Origin: Cellulophaga baltica
GTDB taxonomy: Bacteria > Bacteroidota > Bacteroidia > Flavobacteriales > Flavobacteriaceae
Length of the DNA stretch: 64,000 nt
Direction: 5' to 3'
NCBI RefSeq assembly: GCF_900102165.1
Contig: NZ_FNBD01000004.1
Coordinates: 332,983 to 396,982, forward strand
The notes beneath the pieces were generated by a model that had not been told where the DNA came from, did no database searches, and was given only the letters and a program-made list of their open reading frames with translations. This document shows, piece by piece, positions 35,761 to 44,639 of this stretch. A program made the translations under genes and the position numbers. Numbering within the stretch: position 1 is the stretch's first letter; every line of letters starts with the position of its first letter.

Positions 35761-38313
35761 ATGGACAACCAGCTTTATAAAGAAGATATGATCTCTTCTT
35801 TATTACATAGAAAAGTTAAAAGTAATTCTCCCTATTTTGACGAAATAACCTCGCCTGACGGATCAGTGCATCCACATTGGGAAAAGATTCTGGATACCTT
35901 TAATACGTTAGGGAAAGAAGAGATGGACGAGCGCCAGCTTCAACTAAAGCGGCAATTGAAAGAAAATGGGGTTACCTATAATATTTATGGTGATCCGGAT
36001 GGGATGAACAGGCCTTGGATGCTTGATGCTGTGCCCATGATTTTTGGAGAGGAAGATTGGAATGTCATAGAATCAGGGCTGAAGCAGCGTACTATTTTAT
36101 TAAACCATATTTTAAAAGATATTTATGGCAAACGAACACTTATTCGTTCTGGCCACATCCCTTTTGAGTTGATTTATAATCATAAAGGATTTTTGCGGCA
36201 GGTTGACAAACTCAAGATTCCAGGAGAGCAACAACTGATACAGTATTCTGCCGATTTAGCACGCGGACCGAACGGTAAAATGTGGGTTTTGCATGACCGT
36301 ACAGATGCGCCTTCGGGAGCAGGATATACTTTTGAAAATAGGGTGGCCATGACCCGGGTTTTTCCTGAAATGATCCGAGAAAATCAGATTAGAAAAATCA
36401 ACACCTACTACGAAACTTTAAAGAGAACCATAACCAATCTCGCATGGCAAAATAAGGAAGAGCCAAGAGTAGTTTTTCTTTCGCCAGGTTCAGAAAATGA
36501 AGCTTATTTTGAACATGCTTACCTTTCTTCATTAATGGGTTTTACCTTGGTAAGCGGTGCAGATCTTACAGTTAGTGATGGGTATGTTTGGCTAAAAACC
36601 ATAAAGGGACTTAAAAAAGTAGATGTTATTGTACGTCGTGTTGATGACGTTTTCTGCGATCCTTTAGAGTTTAAAATGAACTCGCAATTAGGAGTTGTAG
36701 GTCTTATGGAGGCAGTACGGCAGCAAAAGGTAATGCTTATTAACCCTTTAGGTAGTAGAATTCTTGAAAATCCAGGCTTAATGGCGTTTTTACCTAAGCT
36801 ATGTAGGCATATTTTAGGCGAAGAACTTATTCTACCTTCTGTCGCTACATGGTGGTGTGGACAAGCAGCTGCAAAACAATATGTATTTGATAATTTAGAA
36901 AAATTAATTATTAGAAAAATATATAGTGATGATACAAGTAGTGCCATGTACGGGTCATCATTAGATGAGCAACAGATAGCGACCCTGAAGAATGAGATTA
37001 ATATGAGGCCTTATTTGTATGTAGGTCAGGAAAGGGTAAATTTTTCTACAACACCCTCATATATTGATGGGCAATTAGCCTCTAGGAATGCTGTTTTTAG
37101 GAGTTATGTTGTGGCAGATACAACGAACAATTCATACCAAGTGATGCCGGGTGGGTTAACCAGAAGTTCTGCGGACGAAGGTACGTTTATAGTTTCTAAC
37201 CAAGCAGGAGGGATTAGTAAAGATACTTGGGTACCTGGGATGGATAAAGACACGAAATCAGATCTTGTACCAAATAAAATTCCGCAAACCGAAAATGTAC
37301 TGCCTAGTAGTACGGCAGAAAAATTATTCTGGTTAGGGAGGTATGTAGAACGTTCCATTTTTCTAGTACGGTTGGCACGTGTTATTATAAAGAAATACTA
37401 TGAAACCGAGGATAATTTAAATGTTGAAAAAGATGTAGTACTCTGCTCTTTATTAAAATCATTTTCTAATATCACCTTATTATTGCCAGGTTTTGAAGAT
37501 AAAGAAACATTAGTAAATCCTGAAAAAGAACTCATTTCTGTAATCACTGATGTAACGAAGGCAGGTTCCTTGAATCATTCCTTACAAGCATTTCTACGTA
37601 ACGCCTATGCGGTACGTGACCGTCTAGGCCTCGATAGTTGGCGCATACTAGATCATATTTCCGAGGAAAGTAACAAGCTTAAAGAAAGCACTAGAATCAA
37701 TGATATTAGTTATATTTTAGATGGCTTGATTATACGGCTTATGGCATATCATGGCTTACGGGTAGATACGATGACAAGAGATGTTTCTTGGAATTTGCAG
37801 TGCATAGGAAGTGATCTAGAATCTTCTTATATGACTTGTACTTTTTTAAAAAACATCCTATCTAAGGAGTTGGACAGCGAAACAGAAAAATCGCTCTTAG
37901 AATGTGTATTAATTAATAACGAAAGTTTAATTACGTATCGTTATATGTATAGATCTACTATTGAATTTACCAATACATTAACATTGTTATTGTTAAATGA
38001 ATTGAATCCGCGATCTGTAGTGTATCAAATTACACAACTTGAAAAGCGTGTGAATCGTATGCCAAAAACGTCTGGAGTACAGTTGAGTTTAATTCAAAAA
38101 AAGCTATTAGAAGCAACAACATTGGTTCGTTTAAGCGAACCTAATCTGTTAAAAAAAGGAAAGAAAAAGTCAGGGTCTAGAAAAGACTTGATCCTATTAA
38201 TGGAAAAATTAGAACAATTGCTTGGAGATGCTTCGGGTTTATTTATAAGTCAATATTTTAACCATACGGAAACTACATTTGGTTTTGTAAGCACTAAAAT
38301 TCCAGAAATATGA
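35761..38313 (+). CDS. Circularly permuted ATP-grasp fused to alpha-E domain, 850 aa
   Basis: Fusion of two proteins encoded separately in the second cluster at 42172 and 43623. Residues about 70-495 form the circularly permuted ATP-grasp amidoligase, with 'WVLHDRTDAPSGAGYTFENR' and 'VDVIVRRVDDVF' as family landmarks and 'GGISKDTWV' closing it. Residues about 515-830 form the all-helical alpha-E domain, beginning 'STAEKLFWLGRYVERS'. In the ATP-grasp site, the segment equivalent to 'VVKQTDASGGYGM' of the other copy is altered ('IIRKIYSDDTSSAMYG'), so nucleotide binding may differ. Start is 2 bp after the DUF2126 stop; the stop overlaps the next start by 4 bp. Confidence 0.9.
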   Translation: MDNQLYKEDMISSLLHRKVKSNSPYFDEITSPDGSVHPHWEKILDTFNTLGKEEMDERQLQLKRQLKENGVTYNIYGDPDGMNRPWMLDAVPMIFGEEDWNVIESGLKQRTILLNHILKDIYGKRTLIRSGHIPFELIYNHKGFLRQVDKLKIPGEQQLIQYSADLARGPNGKMWVLHDRTDAPSGAGYTFENRVAMTRVFPEMIRENQIRKINTYYETLKRTITNLAWQNKEEPRVVFLSPGSENEAYFEHAYLSSLMGFTLVSGADLTVSDGYVWLKTIKGLKKVDVIVRRVDDVFCDPLEFKMNSQLGVVGLMEAVRQQKVMLINPLGSRILENPGLMAFLPKLCRHILGEELILPSVATWWCGQAAAKQYVFDNLEKLIIRKIYSDDTSSAMYGSSLDEQQIATLKNEINMRPYLYVGQERVNFSTTPSYIDGQLASRNAVFRSYVVADTTNNSYQVMPGGLTRSSADEGTFIVSNQAGGISKDTWVPGMDKDTKSDLVPNKIPQTENVLPSSTAEKLFWLGRYVERSIFLVRLARVIIKKYYETEDNLNVEKDVVLCSLLKSFSNITLLLPGFEDKETLVNPEKELISVITDVTKAGSLNHSLQAFLRNAYAVRDRLGLDSWRILDHISEESNKLKESTRINDISYILDGLIIRLMAYHGLRVDTMTRDVSWNLQCIGSDLESSYMTCTFLKNILSKELDSETEKSLLECVLINNESLITYRYMYRSTIEFTNTLTLLLLNELNPRSVVYQITQLEKRVNRMPKTSGVQLSLIQKKLLEATTLVRLSEPNLLKKGKKKSGSRKDLILLMEKLEQLLGDASGLFISQYFNHTETTFGFVSTKIPEI

Positions 38314-39185
38314 TTTATCAAGTCAAACATAAAACAGTATACGAATACCAATCTATGGTTTCGTTATGTCATAATATCGTATTTCAGGTGAGTGGTAATA
38401 ATGCCTTACAGGAAATCAATTCTACGAAATGTACTATTGATCCCGAGCCTAATTTTATAATGGAACGAGAAGATTTTTTTGAAAATAAGTACTTCTATTT
38501 TTCACTGCAAAAAGCCCACAAAAAGCTTGTCGTTGAAAGTACCAATGAAATTACAGTGCATCCGCCAACGTGGTTATCTATAAATCCTGCCGAAACACCT
38601 GCTTGGGAATCGGTAGTTAAGTTGTTGCAATCTATAGATACCTCTAATGACATCCGACAGTTTTATTTAGAATCGCCTCATGTCACCTTCTTAACAGCTA
38701 TACGTGCGTATGCATTAGTGTCTTTTACTCCAAATAGGCCAATAATGGAAGCAATGCATGAATTAAACACACGAATTTATACTGATTTTACATTTACGCC
38801 CGGCTTCACGGAAATAAGTACTCCTTTAGAAGAAGTGTTCAAACATAAAAAGGGAGTATGCCAAGATTATGCGCATTTTGGTTTGGCTTGTGTTCGTTCT
38901 ATTGGGTTGTCTGCTAGATATATAAGTGGATATATTGAAACCATTCCTCCACCTGGGAAACCCAAGTTAGCAGGAGCAGATGCTTCTCATGCTTGGATGT
39001 CTTTATATATACCTGACATAGGTTGGGTAGAGTTTGATGCTACTAATAATCTTTTAGTATCAGATCAACATATACGCGTAGCCAAAGGACGTGATTTTTC
39101 AGATGTTGTTCCTTTGAAAGGAATCGTGTATTCAGGAGGAGGTCAACATATGACGGTTACTGTAGATGTCACAAGAAAAAATTAG
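38310..39185 (+). CDS. Transglutaminase-like protein, 291 aa
   Basis: Third transglutaminase-fold protein. The N-terminal beta domain is at about 1-85 ('YQVKHKTVYEYQSMVSLCHN' is its typical opening). The catalytic domain has C184 ('KGVCQD'), H227 ('ASHAWM') and D243 ('EFDATN'). It overlaps the ATP-grasp/alpha-E fusion gene by 4 bp, so translation is coupled. This is the classical partner arrangement in published ATP-grasp/alpha-E neighbourhoods. There is no signal peptide. A strong hairpin follows, ending the first cluster. Confidence 0.9.
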   Translation: MIYQVKHKTVYEYQSMVSLCHNIVFQVSGNNALQEINSTKCTIDPEPNFIMEREDFFENKYFYFSLQKAHKKLVVESTNEITVHPPTWLSINPAETPAWESVVKLLQSIDTSNDIRQFYLESPHVTFLTAIRAYALVSFTPNRPIMEAMHELNTRIYTDFTFTPGFTEISTPLEEVFKHKKGVCQDYAHFGLACVRSIGLSARYISGYIETIPPPGKPKLAGADASHAWMSLYIPDIGWVEFDATNNLLVSDQHIRVAKGRDFSDVVPLKGIVYSGGGQHMTVTVDVTRKN

Positions 39186-39198
39186 AAATTAGATATAA

Positions 39199-39259
39199 CT
39201 AAAAAATCCATAAGATAGAGTTGCTAATATGTTGCACTTCTATATCATGGATTTTTTAG
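39199..39259. terminator. Bidirectional terminator after the first ATP-grasp cluster
   Basis: Perfect 13-bp outer arms CTAAAAAATCCAT (39199-39211) and ATGGATTTTTTAG (39247-39259) enclose a partly paired 35-base interior. It serves the convergent transglutaminase and desaturase genes. Confidence 0.8.
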
Positions 39260-39299
39260 CTAATTATAAAAACGTCCTTTAATTAAGAACTATTTGAAA

Positions 39300-40043
39300 T
39301 TAATTATCTTTTAAGGGGATAGGTTTTAATTGGATAACGCCAAAAGCATTTAAGAGTTTTATAATAACATAAGTGACATCTATCTCATACCATTTAACCC
39401 CAAAATTAGCTCTACTAGCATATTTATGGTGGTTGTTATGGTATCCTTCGCCCATCATTAAAAAGTCAAAACGGAATAAATTTTTACTTGTATTCTTCAT
39501 TTGAAAATTTACATAGCCATAGATGTGACCAAACCAGTTAATAATAACGCCGTGAATAGGTGCCATTAAGAAGGTGATAGGAAGTAAAGCCCATTGCCAA
39601 GCTGCGGTAGTAAAGAAAACAAAGAAAAGTACATACAAACTAATCCATAATACTCTAGAAATACGGGAACTAGCGAATTTATCAAAAGCTTTCCATTGCG
39701 GTACGTTTTTGGTAAAACGTTGATCTACAGCAATACGTTCTTTATTTATGTCTTGATAAATTGTTTTTGTACGCCACATCATCGCAAATAAATTAGGATC
39801 GTGAGAAGGGGAGTGCGGATCTTTATCCGTATCGGTATACGCATGGTGCATGCGGTGCATTACTCCATAACCATAAGCGCTTAAGTAACTAGAGCCTTGA
39901 AAGATCCAAGTTAATATAAAGGTGATTCGTTCCATGGTTTTAGACATGGTAAATACTTGGTGTGCTGCATAACGGTGTAGAAAGAACGATTGAAAAAACA
40001 AACCTCCATACCAAAGCACTAAAACAAATAGGATTACTGCCAT
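39300..40043 (-). CDS. Acyl-CoA/fatty-acid desaturase, membrane-bound, 247 aa
   Basis: Integral-membrane di-iron desaturase that introduces a double bond into fatty acyl chains. The three histidine clusters are present: 'HRYAAH', 'HRMHH' and 'HNNHH', with hydrophobic helices before and between them. At 247 residues it is a short delta-9 type. I place the start at ATG 40043 rather than TTG 40058, because the TTG overlaps a promoter -7 box (40056-40063 on the minus strand). This leaves an almost leaderless mRNA. The Crp-like regulator gene lies just upstream in the same direction and may control membrane-lipid genes such as this one. Confidence 0.88.
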   Translation of the reverse strand: MAVILFVLVLWYGGLFFQSFFLHRYAAHQVFTMSKTMERITFILTWIFQGSSYLSAYGYGVMHRMHHAYTDTDKDPHSPSHDPNLFAMMWRTKTIYQDINKERIAVDQRFTKNVPQWKAFDKFASSRISRVLWISLYVLFFVFFTTAAWQWALLPITFLMAPIHGVIINWFGHIYGYVNFQMKNTSKNLFRFDFLMMGEGYHNNHHKYASRANFGVKWYEIDVTYVIIKLLNAFGVIQLKPIPLKDN

Positions 40044-40055
40044 AACTTTTATTTG

Positions 40056-40086
40056 CAAAGATACTGGCTTGTTTTTGGCGAAACAA
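40056..40086 (-). promoter_or_regulatory. Putative promoter of the desaturase gene
   Basis: Reading leftward, TTG (40086-40084), a 20-bp spacer, then TATCTTTG (40063-40056) matches the Bacteroidetes promoter. The expected start of transcription is about 6 bases before the ATG at 40043. Confidence 0.6.
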
Positions 40087-40111
40087 TGAACCTAAGTCAA
40101 TAAAACACGTA

Positions 40112-40681
40112 CTATAAACGCTTTCTAATTCGGCTTAAAGCCTGGGGGGTAACACCAATATAAGAGCTAATATACTTTAGGGGAATTACTTTTAAAAGCT
40201 CTGGACGTTCCTTAAATAATTTCATATAACGTTCTTCAGCGTTGAGATTCAATAAGTTCTGCTCTCGTTTAGATTTTAAGAGAAAGAGGCGCTCTGCTGT
40301 AAGTCTCCCAATAAGATTTCCTATTTGCGTATTTTTATAAACCTCTTGCAAATCATCATACGTGATACTTAACAATGTAGTTTCTGTTAATGCTTGTAAT
40401 TGGTAGGCAGAAGGTTGTTGCGTTAAAAAAGAATCATACGCACTTATGAACTGGTCTTCAAAACTAAAACCAAATGTAATTTCTTTATCAGGATTCTCTT
40501 TTGGAATATATAAACGCACCACTCCAGATTCAATAAAAGAAATATGATTTTCTATTTCATTGACTTTCAAAAATATAGTTTTCTTAGGAATAACACGCCC
40601 TTGTAATTTAGACGTAAAATAATCCCAATCTTCATGCGATATCTTCGCTATTTGATCTAAGTACGCTTTTATCTGTTGCAA
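40112..40681 (-). CDS. Crp/Fnr-family regulator, 189 aa
   Basis: Cyclic-nucleotide-binding-type regulator. The N-terminal beta-roll (about 20-115) is present, with 'SFIESGVVRLYIPKENPDKEITFGF' as landmark. The C-terminal helical wing ends 'KYISSYIGVTPQALSRIRKRL', a short winged HTH typical of Bacteroidetes Crp-like proteins. No cysteines for an Fe-S cluster are seen, and the cAMP-contact residues of true CRP are not evident. The only start is TTG at 40681; no in-frame ATG lies upstream nearby. It precedes the desaturase gene by 68 bp. Confidence 0.8.
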   Translation of the reverse strand: MQQIKAYLDQIAKISHEDWDYFTSKLQGRVIPKKTIFLKVNEIENHISFIESGVVRLYIPKENPDKEITFGFSFEDQFISAYDSFLTQQPSAYQLQALTETTLLSITYDDLQEVYKNTQIGNLIGRLTAERLFLLKSKREQNLLNLNAEERYMKLFKERPELLKVIPLKYISSYIGVTPQALSRIRKRL

Positions 40682-40885
40682 AGTTGTTTCATCATCAGTA
40701 TTATGCCTGTAAAGATAAGGATTCCTGTTAGGATTATTGGAGGATGACTGCGGAGAACTAATTTAAACGAATAGGTAATTATACCGTGTTCACAAAGAAC
40801 TACGGGCTGTTCACTGAAAGTAAACTATTGGTTTGCTATTATTTGATATGTTTAGGGCAAATTACACCTAATTTAAGAAATAAAA

Positions 40886-41668
40886 ATGAAATTTATTTTC
40901 CATAAAATTAAGTTGTCCCTTTGTATTCTAGGAATGTTTGGGCTATTCAAAATTCAAGCTCAAGAACCTCTTAAAAATAGCGAGGGCACTATAAACTATA
41001 GCAGTACCATGGATGCTAAGAACATCTACGTACAATTAAATACTACCGATGAAGCAACAATGCTTTCTATGTTGCACCGTGGTTTTTCTATATATTTTGA
41101 TGTGAAAGGCAAACGTAAAAAGAATGTCGCTATTCAATACCCTTCTGAAATAGAAGTACCACAAGGGAAACCTAATAGAAATGACAATGCTCGTGGAACC
41201 AGCGAAGAACGGGAAGAAGAAGAAGGCGAAAGAGGTCCAGATATTTTAGCAGAACTTGGGGGGATGTCAAAAATGGCGCGCTATACAAATCCTGATTTGT
41301 CTCAAGAATTTCATTTAGACCTGAATAATTTGGGGGTCAGTATGGCATATAACTATGATAAGGAGGCGAATGTTTTACAATATGAACTCATAATGCCTAA
41401 GAAAAATATAGGTACACCCCCTGTAGATTTATCAAAATTGACCATAGGAGTAGTGACTTCTAAAATAGAACGAGAAGAGAATACGGCATCAAATATTAGT
41501 TTTGGTGGTGGCGGACAGGGTGGACGCGGGGGGCAAGGCGGCGGACCTGGTGGCGGAGGCCGAGGTGGTCGTCAAGGTGGATCACAAGGTGGAGATCGTC
41601 CAGATCAAAACCAAAGGCCTAAAGAAATCGTTATAGACTTTTGGTTCAAGGCCAATTTGAGTCAATAA
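40886..41668 (+). CDS. Exported Gly-rich hypothetical protein, 260 aa
   Basis: An N-terminal signal peptide (about 1-25, ending 'FKIQAQ') shows export to the periplasm or surface. The first 200 residues look like a beta-rich domain. A Glu/Arg-rich stretch lies at about 105-120, and a low-complexity Gly/Arg/Gln tract at about 208-240 ('GGGGQGGRGGQGGG' type). A final 'IVIDFWFKANLSQ' follows. I know no family. Such Gly-rich tails are often flexible or sticky. It lies alone between the two ATP-grasp clusters and has its own terminator. Confidence 0.6.
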   Translation: MKFIFHKIKLSLCILGMFGLFKIQAQEPLKNSEGTINYSSTMDAKNIYVQLNTTDEATMLSMLHRGFSIYFDVKGKRKKNVAIQYPSEIEVPQGKPNRNDNARGTSEEREEEEGERGPDILAELGGMSKMARYTNPDLSQEFHLDLNNLGVSMAYNYDKEANVLQYELIMPKKNIGTPPVDLSKLTIGVVTSKIEREENTASNISFGGGGQGGRGGQGGGPGGGGRGGRQGGSQGGDRPDQNQRPKEIVIDFWFKANLSQ

Positions 41669-41678
41669 AAATGTCTAC

Positions 41679-41709
41679 AAAAAAAGCTCCTATTTAGGAG
41701 CTTTTTTTG
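41679..41709 (+). terminator. Terminator after the Gly-rich exported protein gene
   Basis: Hairpin AAAGCTCCTA/TAGGAGCTTT with a T-rich tail, right after the stop codon. Confidence 0.85.
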
Positions 41710-42171
41710 TGAGGTAATTTCCCTTAAGATAGCAAGAGTTGTATTTTTGATATTGCTGTTTATAAATTAATCTCAAGTTGTTTAGTAGTATCTAGTTACC
41801 TCTATGCATTCTAGGTGCAATTTTTTTAAAAAAAATATAAAAAGTTTGTAACAGGCATTTGATACTCTACTGTTTTTAATTTGTTATTAGCAATGGTGCT
41901 TAGATCTAAAATATATTCGCGGTAAAACTATCATTTTGGTAATTATTGCTTTAGGAGAACTTTGTGCTTAAGTGGTGCAATAATCATAGCTTATGTGGTA
42001 AATGTGTAGGATATTCCCTTAATTTTTGTATATTGAGGTCATATACTGCAATGGGTAGTATGTACTTTTTTAATCACTCCTTTTTTAATTTACAACTAAT
42101 CTTTTTTTTTAAGCTGAATTTTCAGCAAGAGAAAGGTGTATTAAATCTGGAATAAATCCACACTTTTTTTC
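41710..42171. other. Intergenic region before the second ATP-grasp cluster
   Basis: AT-rich, without a convincing gene. A 63-codon frame at 41964-42155 has no good start or family and is rejected. It should hold the promoter of the second cluster, but I could not find a full consensus match. Confidence 0.4.
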
Positions 42172-43611
42172 ATGCCAAAATTAGATTTCTCAGCTTACGA
42201 AACCAAAGGGTTTTATGATGAAATGTTTGATGAAAATAATAACGTTAGGCCAAATTACAAATTGTTCTTAGAACGACTTCAAAAAATGAGTCCGAAAAAG
42301 CTAAGCACACTTCAGCATTCTACAGATAGAGCACAACTATCTTTGGGAATGACTTTTAATGTGTATGATGACAATCAGGGCGTAGAACGTATTCTTCATT
42401 TAGACATTATTCCAAGAATTATTGATAATAAGGAATGGACTCATTTAGAAAGAGGCTTGCAGCAACGTATTAAAGCACTTAACTTATTTATTCAAGATAT
42501 TTATAATGATCAAAAGGTTCTGAAGGATAAAATAATTCCTAAAGAGATAATTTTTTCAAGTATTTCGTATTTGAAAGAATTAGAAGGTTTTAAGCCTCCA
42601 AAAGATATTTGGTGTCATATTACAGGGTCTGATTTAATTAAGGGCGGAGATGGTCAATACTACGTACTCGAAGATAATTTGCGCTGTCCTTCTGGAGTAT
42701 CCTATATGTTAGAAAATAGAGAGATTTTAAAACGTACTTTTCCTGAGTTATTTGAAAAACTAGGGGTAAAGTCTGTCTATGACTATACCCATATTTTAAG
42801 AGATACCTTAGAATCACTCACCGATGCAGAAAACCCAACGGTAGTTGTACTAACACCTGGAATATATAATTCTGCCTATTTTGAACATTCTTATCTGGCG
42901 CAGCAAATGGGTGCAGAGTTGGTAGAAGGTAAAGATTTAATTGTGCAAAATGAAATTGTTTATATCATTACAACCAATGGTTTGAAACGTGTAGATGTAA
43001 TTTACCGTCGTGTAGATGATGAGTTTATTGATCCTTTAGCGTTTAACAAAAAATCAGTTTTGGGAACGCCAGGATTATTTAATGCCTATCTAAAAGGTAA
43101 TGTGGTTTTAGTTAATGCGCCGGGAACAGGCGTAGTAGATGATAAAGCCGTTTATGCCTATATTCCAAGGATTATAAAGTACTATTTAGAAGAGGATATG
43201 ATTTTACCAAATGTAAAAACATACATCTGTGATGAAGAACAAGACCGCAAATATGTTCTGGAAAATATACACAATTTAGTAGTTAAGCAAACAGATGCTT
43301 CTGGGGGGTATGGAATGCTTGTAGGTCCAAAATCTACAAAAAAAGAACAGCAGGAATTCATTGAGAAAATTAAACATAATCCTAGGAATTATATAGCACA
43401 ACCTATGATCAACCTGTCTAGAGTGCCTACCATTACCGATGAAAATACAATAGAGGGAAGACATGTTGATTTAAGGCCATATGCTCTTTATGGTGATGAT
43501 ATTAAAATTATCCCAGGAGCATTAACACGTGTAGCACTAAAAAAAGGATCAATTGTAGTTAATTCTTCACAGGGTGGCGGAAGTAAAGATACATGGGTAT
43601 TAAATCATTAA
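42172..43611 (+). CDS. Circularly permuted ATP-grasp protein, 479 aa
   Basis: Stand-alone ATP-grasp amidoligase of the circularly permuted (DUF404/DUF407) type, homologous to residues 1-500 of the fusion at 35761. Landmarks: 'LEDNLRCPSGVSYMLENR', 'VDVIYRRVDDEFIDPL', 'VVKQTDASGGYGM' (intact glycine-rich nucleotide loop, about 374-386) and 'VNSSQGGGSKDTWV' at the C-terminus. The complete loop, in contrast to the fusion copy, suggests that this is the more canonical enzyme. Cytoplasmic. Twelve bp separate it from the alpha-E gene. Confidence 0.92.
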   Translation: MPKLDFSAYETKGFYDEMFDENNNVRPNYKLFLERLQKMSPKKLSTLQHSTDRAQLSLGMTFNVYDDNQGVERILHLDIIPRIIDNKEWTHLERGLQQRIKALNLFIQDIYNDQKVLKDKIIPKEIIFSSISYLKELEGFKPPKDIWCHITGSDLIKGGDGQYYVLEDNLRCPSGVSYMLENREILKRTFPELFEKLGVKSVYDYTHILRDTLESLTDAENPTVVVLTPGIYNSAYFEHSYLAQQMGAELVEGKDLIVQNEIVYIITTNGLKRVDVIYRRVDDEFIDPLAFNKKSVLGTPGLFNAYLKGNVVLVNAPGTGVVDDKAVYAYIPRIIKYYLEEDMILPNVKTYICDEEQDRKYVLENIHNLVVKQTDASGGYGMLVGPKSTKKEQQEFIEKIKHNPRNYIAQPMINLSRVPTITDENTIEGRHVDLRPYALYGDDIKIIPGALTRVALKKGSIVVNSSQGGGSKDTWVLNH

Positions 43612-43622
43612 ATTAAAAAATT

Positions 43623-44582
43623 ATGCTTGGTAGAGTAGCGAACACAATATATTGGATGAATAGGTATCTAGAACGCGCGGAAAATTATGCGCGCTTTATA
43701 GATGTAAATTATAATTTATCTCTAGAAATGCCGCCTGATGAAGAACAACAATGGAAACCTATTGTAGTGATTACTGGAGATTGGGAATTGTATAAATCAC
43801 TAAACACAAAAGTGTCTAAATCTAAGGTGATTTATTTTTTAGCTTTTGATGAAAAAAACCCAAACTCTATTTACAATTGCATTCAAAAAGCAAGAGAAAA
43901 TGCACGAGCCATACGCCCTGAAATAACGAAAGAATTTTGGGAGCAAATTAATGCATTAAACTATCTAGTTAAGGCAGGCTTAGAAAACAAGTGTCACAAA
44001 GAAAATAATTTACGAGAATTTTTTACTAACGTTAAAAATGGGTGTCAATTACTTTATGGTATGTATGATGCTACTATTTCAAGGAATGAGGGATGGCATT
44101 TTGGTAAGTTAGGACAAGCAATTGAACGTGCAGATAAAACATCTAGGGTTTTAGATACGAAATATCATCTCTTGTTAGACTCTCCTAATGAGGTGGGTTC
44201 TTCGTTAGATTTAATTCAGTGGTCGTCACTTTTAAAGTCGGTCAGTGCTTATGATATGTATAGAAAAAAATACGGGAAACTAACTTCGGCAAGTATAGCA
44301 GAATTTTTAATTTTAGATACAGAATTTCCTAGATCTATACTAGCTTGCCTAATTAGAGCCGAGCAATCTCTTATTACGCTATCGGGGAGTTCTTTTGGAT
44401 TTAGTAATAGTGCTCAAAAACAATTAGGAGCTTTAAAATCACAACTAGAATATACAGCGATAAATGAGATTATTTCTGGAGGCATGCATGAATATCTTGA
44501 TGATATTCAGAAAAAACTAAATGGAATATCTACAGCAGTTTATGAATCTTTCTTTACCATTGAAAATCAAATAGCGACTTAA
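43623..44582 (+). CDS. Alpha-E domain protein, 319 aa
   Basis: All-helical protein of the alpha-E (DUF403) family, opening 'MLGRVANTIYWMNRYLERAENYAR' (residues 1-24) like the fusion's C-terminal half. 'GWHFGKLGQAIERADKTSRVLD' is its second family landmark (about 158-179). Residues of the E-rich helices are conserved; no enzyme mechanism is established. It pairs with the ATP-grasp protein encoded 12 bp upstream, and the transglutaminase gene follows after 57 bp. Paralogous to 37300-38300. Confidence 0.9.
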   Translation: MLGRVANTIYWMNRYLERAENYARFIDVNYNLSLEMPPDEEQQWKPIVVITGDWELYKSLNTKVSKSKVIYFLAFDEKNPNSIYNCIQKARENARAIRPEITKEFWEQINALNYLVKAGLENKCHKENNLREFFTNVKNGCQLLYGMYDATISRNEGWHFGKLGQAIERADKTSRVLDTKYHLLLDSPNEVGSSLDLIQWSSLLKSVSAYDMYRKKYGKLTSASIAEFLILDTEFPRSILACLIRAEQSLITLSGSSFGFSNSAQKQLGALKSQLEYTAINEIISGGMHEYLDDIQKKLNGISTAVYESFFTIENQIAT

Positions 44583-44639
44583 ACGAAAATCATCATTACT
44601 ACATCACCTTTATTAAGTTAGTATTAAAATAGGTACGCA

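Noticed and set aside
36519..36947. 142-codon antisense frame inside the ATP-grasp fusion gene
   Set aside because: Lies wholly within a strongly conserved coding region, with no domain.
41964..42155. 63-codon open frame upstream of the second ATP-grasp gene
   Set aside because: Cys/Phe-rich, no good start context, no family; looks like a chance frame in AT-rich DNA.
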